Shown here piece after piece: positions 60,490 through 64,000 of a stretch of 64,000 nt of DNA. This DNA is from Gari tellinella (taxonomy: Eukaryota > Mollusca > Bivalvia > Cardiida > Psammobiidae). Each line of letters begins with the position of its first letter. Position 1 is the first letter of the stretch. The notes below the pieces were generated by a model that worked only from the letters and a program-made list of their open reading frames with translations, had not been told where the DNA came from and searched no databases. The translations under genes were made by a program, and so were the position numbers. The DNA lies in assembly GCA_922989275.2 (NCBI GenBank), contig OV277859.1:85742198-85806197 (forward strand), given 5' to 3'.

Positions 60490-60744
60490 TTAACCATTTC
60501 ATGACCAAATTTATCGCCAGTTTTTTTACGTTTTTTGCCCCTTCAACGCCATATTGTCGTCTACTTCAATATTGTTGTCTGCACTATCGTTTCAAGGTTA
60601 GATTTAAGACGATTAACTGACGTCATTTCAAAACAAGTGGCAAACAGTTTTGATCCCGATCAGACGTCGCGTTACGCAGCGTCTGATCACGATCAAAACT
60701 GTTTGCAAATGCGCTTTATGGCGCTTCGTTGAGGGTGAAAGGGT
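60490..60744. mobile_element. TTAA-K1 MITE
   Basis: TTAACCATTTCATGACCAAA to TTGAGGGTGAAAGGGTTAG. Hairpin at 60640-60710 uses a GATCCCGATCAG/GATCACGATC variant. TATTGTCGTCTACTTC in the left flank. Confidence 0.84.
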
Positions 60745-60869
60745 TAGCATGAATGCTTATTAGTTCGTCTAAAGATACAGATGACTGCTTATAGGAGCTT
60801 GCTGTGTGCTTCTGTTTGATCTTGATTTAAGCTGTCACCAGTATTAAATAGTGATGGCATATGATATCC

Positions 60870-61065
60870 CCTTAATACAGACCACTGAAAACTATACGAA
60901 TTGCTGTTACCAAAGGCAGGTCGCAGCTTAAAGCAAAATGAAAGTAAAGCAGACGTCGCATGTAATGGACTTTCTGCTTCACTTTTATCTTTTTTCAAGC
61001 AACCACCTTCGTTAAGTATTGAAAACTAAATATTATTGAGTGATCGTACCAGAGGGAATTTATAA
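60870..61065. mobile_element. TA-K4 MITE, decayed
   Basis: CAGCTTAAAGCAAAATGAAA ... ACTTTTATCTTTTTTCAAGC with K3-like GTAAAGCAGA; ends weak. Confidence 0.55.
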
Positions 61066-61076
61066 GTTGTCTTGTA

Positions 61077-61432
61077 CAGTGTTCCCTCCCTATAACGACC
61101 CTCCTGACAACGATTCCCTCCTTATAACAAACATTTGCCGCTTTTCCCCCAAACGAGACAAGCATGTCCAACCTATTCACGACTGCAAATTTATCTGCTT
61201 AACATTGTCATCTGCTGTTTTTCTCAAAGTTACATAATGAACATTTTGACAGAAAAAACTTAATAACGAGTGACGAACAGCTTGAATCCAGATCAGACGC
61301 CGCGTTACGCGGCGTCTGAACTGGATTCAAGCTGTTTGAAAATGTAAACCAATGTCCCTCCCTATACCGACTACCTCTGAACGCACATATTTCTTGTCTC
61401 ACATTGGATGTCGTTGTAGGGAGGGAGCGCTG
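61077..61432. mobile_element. TA-K1a MITE, intact
   Basis: CAGTGTTCCCTCCCTATAAC to TCGTTGTAGGGAGGGAGCGCTG, flanked by TA. Hairpin at 61280-61340 with one mismatch. Confidence 0.9.
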
Positions 61433-61627
61433 TATTTGAAATTTGTCTTAGCGATTGCTGACTGATTGTGTTTTTAGGTATTTATGTTTAAATTAGTATG
61501 CATACATCATTCATGAACTTTTTTCCAATATATGTAGTTAAATGATGGCTGTTTGTTGCATGAGTGCTTCTTTACGGTGTGTTAAAATAACCATCATGTA
61601 GTTAAAATCTTTAGTCAGGCGACTCCT

Positions 61628-61857
61628 TTAACTCATTATCCCCTGAAACTTTCAATGGTTAATTCCAGTTTGCAAGAAAGGCTGGTCCATTTTCGGCTAT
61701 TTAAGGTTGATTCTTATACATTATGTAATATTTTACAGTATTACAAACAGTGAAGGCCTCTGATCAGGGACTTCACTGTTTGCATAGGACACGTGTACTC
61801 TTCACAGGTACACTTTTGGTGAAAGACGCATATATGCGTCACTAGGGCTCAATGACT
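61628..61857. mobile_element. TTAA-K2 MITE with shortened hairpin
   Basis: TTAACTCATTATCCCCTGAA; hairpin reduced to CAAACAGTGAAGGCCTCTGA ... GGGACTTCACTGTTTGC (61742-61783). Confidence 0.78.
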
Positions 61858-62122
61858 AGAGTTTAGCAAACATCTCTAAATGGAGCGTTCTGCATTGCTT
61901 TCATTTTACTCTTAAGTGGAGCGTGTCTTTAAACATCAGTAATGAGTAAATATTTCGAGGAGAAGTTACATGTAGTAAGTTTTATGACATTGGCTTACTT
62001 CTTGCTCGCTGAGCAATGTTCACAGTCTACTCAACCTTCGGCCATGGGTGATAGGAATCTTACACTATGCTCTCCGAGGTGATATATATGAAGGCACGTA
62101 ATTAAACTGCTAGAGTGTGGTA

Positions 62123-62510
62123 CAGTACTCCCTCCCTACAACGACCCCTTCGATAACGATTCCCTCCCAATAACAATATTTGCCGCTTTTCACCAGACAA
62201 TACAAGGCAATTACCCTATGTATAACGCTTTCACGGTTGCAATATCGTGTTCTTAAAGTTGTCGTCGGTTTTTTTTCTCTCTCAAAGTTACGCATTGTAC
62301 ATTTTTATAAAGACCAGTGACAAACCGTTTGAACCCAGATCAGACGCCGCGTGACGCGGCGTCTGATCTGGGTTCAAACTGTTTGCAAATGTAAGCCAAG
62401 TCAATTTCAGCATTTTAAGAATATTACCTATTCCACCCTATAATAATTCCCTCCGAACAACACACACAATTTTATCTCCCATTGGGCGTTGTTGTAGAGA
62501 TGCAGCACTG
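62123..62510. mobile_element. TA-K1a MITE, intact
   Basis: CAGTACTCCCTCCCTACAAC to TTGTTGTAGAGATGCAGCACTG, flanked by TA (62121-62122, 62511-62512). Hairpin at 62325-62385 with the variant TTGAACCCAGATCAG in both arms. Confidence 0.9.
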
Positions 62511-62900
62511 TATACCATATGCACGTGCTTAGTACGTGCACATGTGTACGTTCAATTAACTTATTGGTGTTCACTAACACTTTGGACGCGGAGTGCTAGT
62601 ATCGTCTGCAAAATATTTATCTTGGCTGCTTTTCTACAATGAGCTAATTAGAGTTCTTCGTTTCAAAATAGGGTCAGGGTGACATACAGTTTTGATCACA
62701 ATTGAATTTCGATATCAAGAAATCGCTTTTGTCGAAGTTACGAAATTTAAACCGTGGCTTACCCTCATGTTTTGATGTATGTTTTCACAGGGAAAGATAA
62801 AGGTGACCAAGCTTGCCCAACTTTGATAATAAAAACAACAACAACAAACTATGTGGGCCAAGTATGGTATGATAATATAACATGTACAGCAATGTTTTAG

Positions 62901-63126
62901 TTAATTCATTCACCCCTGAAACTTCCAATGAACAATTCCAATTGAAAAAAATAAGTCTAGTCCATTTTTGACTATTTAGGGTTGATTTTCACAATATATT
63001 TCAAAATGACAAACAGTGTATACCCTTATAAGGGTCTACACTGTTTGCATAAGGACAAGTGCACTTTTGGCAGGTATATGATTTGTTAATGACGAGTATA
63101 CTCGTCGCTAGGGTTGAATATGTTAA
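62901..63126. mobile_element. TTAA-K2 MITE with shortened hairpin
   Basis: TTAATTCATTCACCCCTGAA to CTAGGGTTGAATATGTTAA; hairpin centre lost (TATACCCTTATAAGGGTCTA). Confidence 0.85.
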
Positions 63127-63234
63127 GTGACCACTTGTGGAGATATCAAATCACAGATGACTACTCAATGCATGATAAAGGATCAATGGGATGATAAACG
63201 TCTGCATTTAGGGCGAACAAATAATGGGGCGAAT

Positions 63235-63300
63235 GTCATGCACAGTTTGGATCCAGATCAGAAACAGAGCTACTCGTCACCTGACCAAGATAGGTTTGGT
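63235..63300. repeat. K1 hairpin remnant
   Basis: CAGTTTGGATCCAGATCAGA, with the right arm decayed (CCTGACCAAGATAGGTTTGG). Confidence 0.55.
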
Positions 63301-63407
63301 TTAGTGTCAGTGCATGAATGGCAGCATTCTTAAAAGCCAAATGAATTTAAAACAGGACGCTTCATTTTTCTGTCTTATCTTTATCCCGTTTTATACTACC
63401 ATCTGTC

Positions 63408-63808
63408 TTAACCCATTACCCATGTCCTGTTTCTTGGTTTGAAGACAGGTGATCGCTAAAAGCACGCTGAAAGTAAAGCAGAATGCGCCTTGTGGTGTTT
63501 AACTCTTTCCTCTCTGAAACTTTAAATGGACAATTTCAGTTTCCGTTTTAGTCTAGTCCATTTCTGACTTTTATGGGTTGTTTTTGTCAATGTTTGGCAT
63601 TATGCCAAACAGTGAAGACCCTGATCAGAGGGCTCCTTACGGAGCCCTCTGATCTGGGTCTTCACTGTTTGAATAGGACAAGTGTTCTATTCACATGTAC
63701 CCTGTTTGAAAAGGACGCCTATATGCGGGACTAGGGTTCAAAGGGTTAAACTAAACTAGTAAACGCAAAGCGCATAGCGGCGTATCTATGGTGTAATATA
63801 GGTTAAAC
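63408..63808. mobile_element. TTAA-K3 MITE hosting a TTAA-K2 MITE
   Basis: TTAACCCATTACCCATGTCC with the first K3 arm to 63495; the right end GGCGTATCTATGGTGTAATA appears after the insertion. Confidence 0.72.
63499..63749. mobile_element. TTAA-K2 MITE, intact and nested
   Basis: TTAACTCTTTCCTCTCTGAA to CTAGGGTTCAAAGGGTTAA with TTAA at both ends; K2 hairpin at 63603-63670 around CTCCTTACGGAG. Opposite orientation to 11390-11640. Confidence 0.9.
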
Positions 63809-64000
63809 ATGATAAAATGAGTCTCCTTTTTTCCGGACGGTTGTAATAGCGTGAAATTACTACATGTAAATTTATTTTAAATTGTTCACCCTTGAAACTT
63901 CAAGTGGTAGATTACAGCTTTCAATTTAGTCTAGCCCTTTTATAGATACCCGTTCTATATAGTATCTAAAATTGGTTTAAAAAGATTACTGCAAAATGAC

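Overview
This is a piece of an animal nuclear genome, most likely a bivalve mollusc. The evidence is two intron-rich genes of animal families, the remains of non-LTR retrotransposons, tRNA-derived SINEs, a 160-bp satellite, and a very high density of short inverted-repeat (MITE-like) elements. No species can be named from the sequence. Most open reading frames here cross repeats and are not genes.

Genes. Both recognisable genes lie on the minus strand. (1) Positions 16304 down to the left edge hold 13 exons (554 residues, C-terminus outside the window) of a STAND-type NTPase. It has an N-terminal DUF4062-like domain followed by a NACHT-type P-loop ATPase, as in nephrocystin-3, TTC41, NWD1 and TEP1. 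All exon junctions have GT/AG borders and matching codon phase. (2) Positions 55513 down to 39000 hold a complete five-exon, 482-residue SLC16-type (monocarboxylate transporter family) membrane protein. The 22.7 kb between the genes and the 8.5 kb to the right edge hold repeats and no gene I can support.

Repeats. I use working names. Hairpin cores: K1 (CAAACAG...GATCAGACGCC), K2 (CAAACAG...GATCAGAGGGC), K3 (TTAAAGCAGG...GCAGAATGCG), K4 (TTAAAGCAAG...ACAGAAAGCT) and K5 (CTACTCATTAGAATCGTCT). K1-K4 are near-perfect palindromes of about 65-90 bp. Three sorts of transposon end carry them: 'TTAA' ends (5'-CCC inside a duplicated TTAA, piggyBac-like), 'TA' ends (5'-CAGT inside a duplicated TA, Tc1/mariner-pogo-like) and hAT-like ends (CAGGGCTCCAGATAAG). 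The same or clearly related hairpins occur inside elements with different ends: K1 in TTAA-, TA-CCTCCCT- and TA-GGAGAA-ended elements, and K3 (TTAA) is related to K4 (TA). This modular, shuffled hairpin is the most unusual thing in the window.

Layout: 1-16.3 kb STAND gene with repeat-filled introns (34-bp tandem array, nested LINE, 1.24-kb hAT element); 16.8 kb a displaced copy of the start of exon 1; 18.3-18.9 kb SINEs; 22.1-24.2 kb 160-bp satellite; 32.6-34.4 kb 53-bp minisatellite; 39.0-55.5 kb transporter gene, whose first intron carries 11 tandem copies of the front half of its own exon 2; 55.5-64 kb densely packed MITEs.
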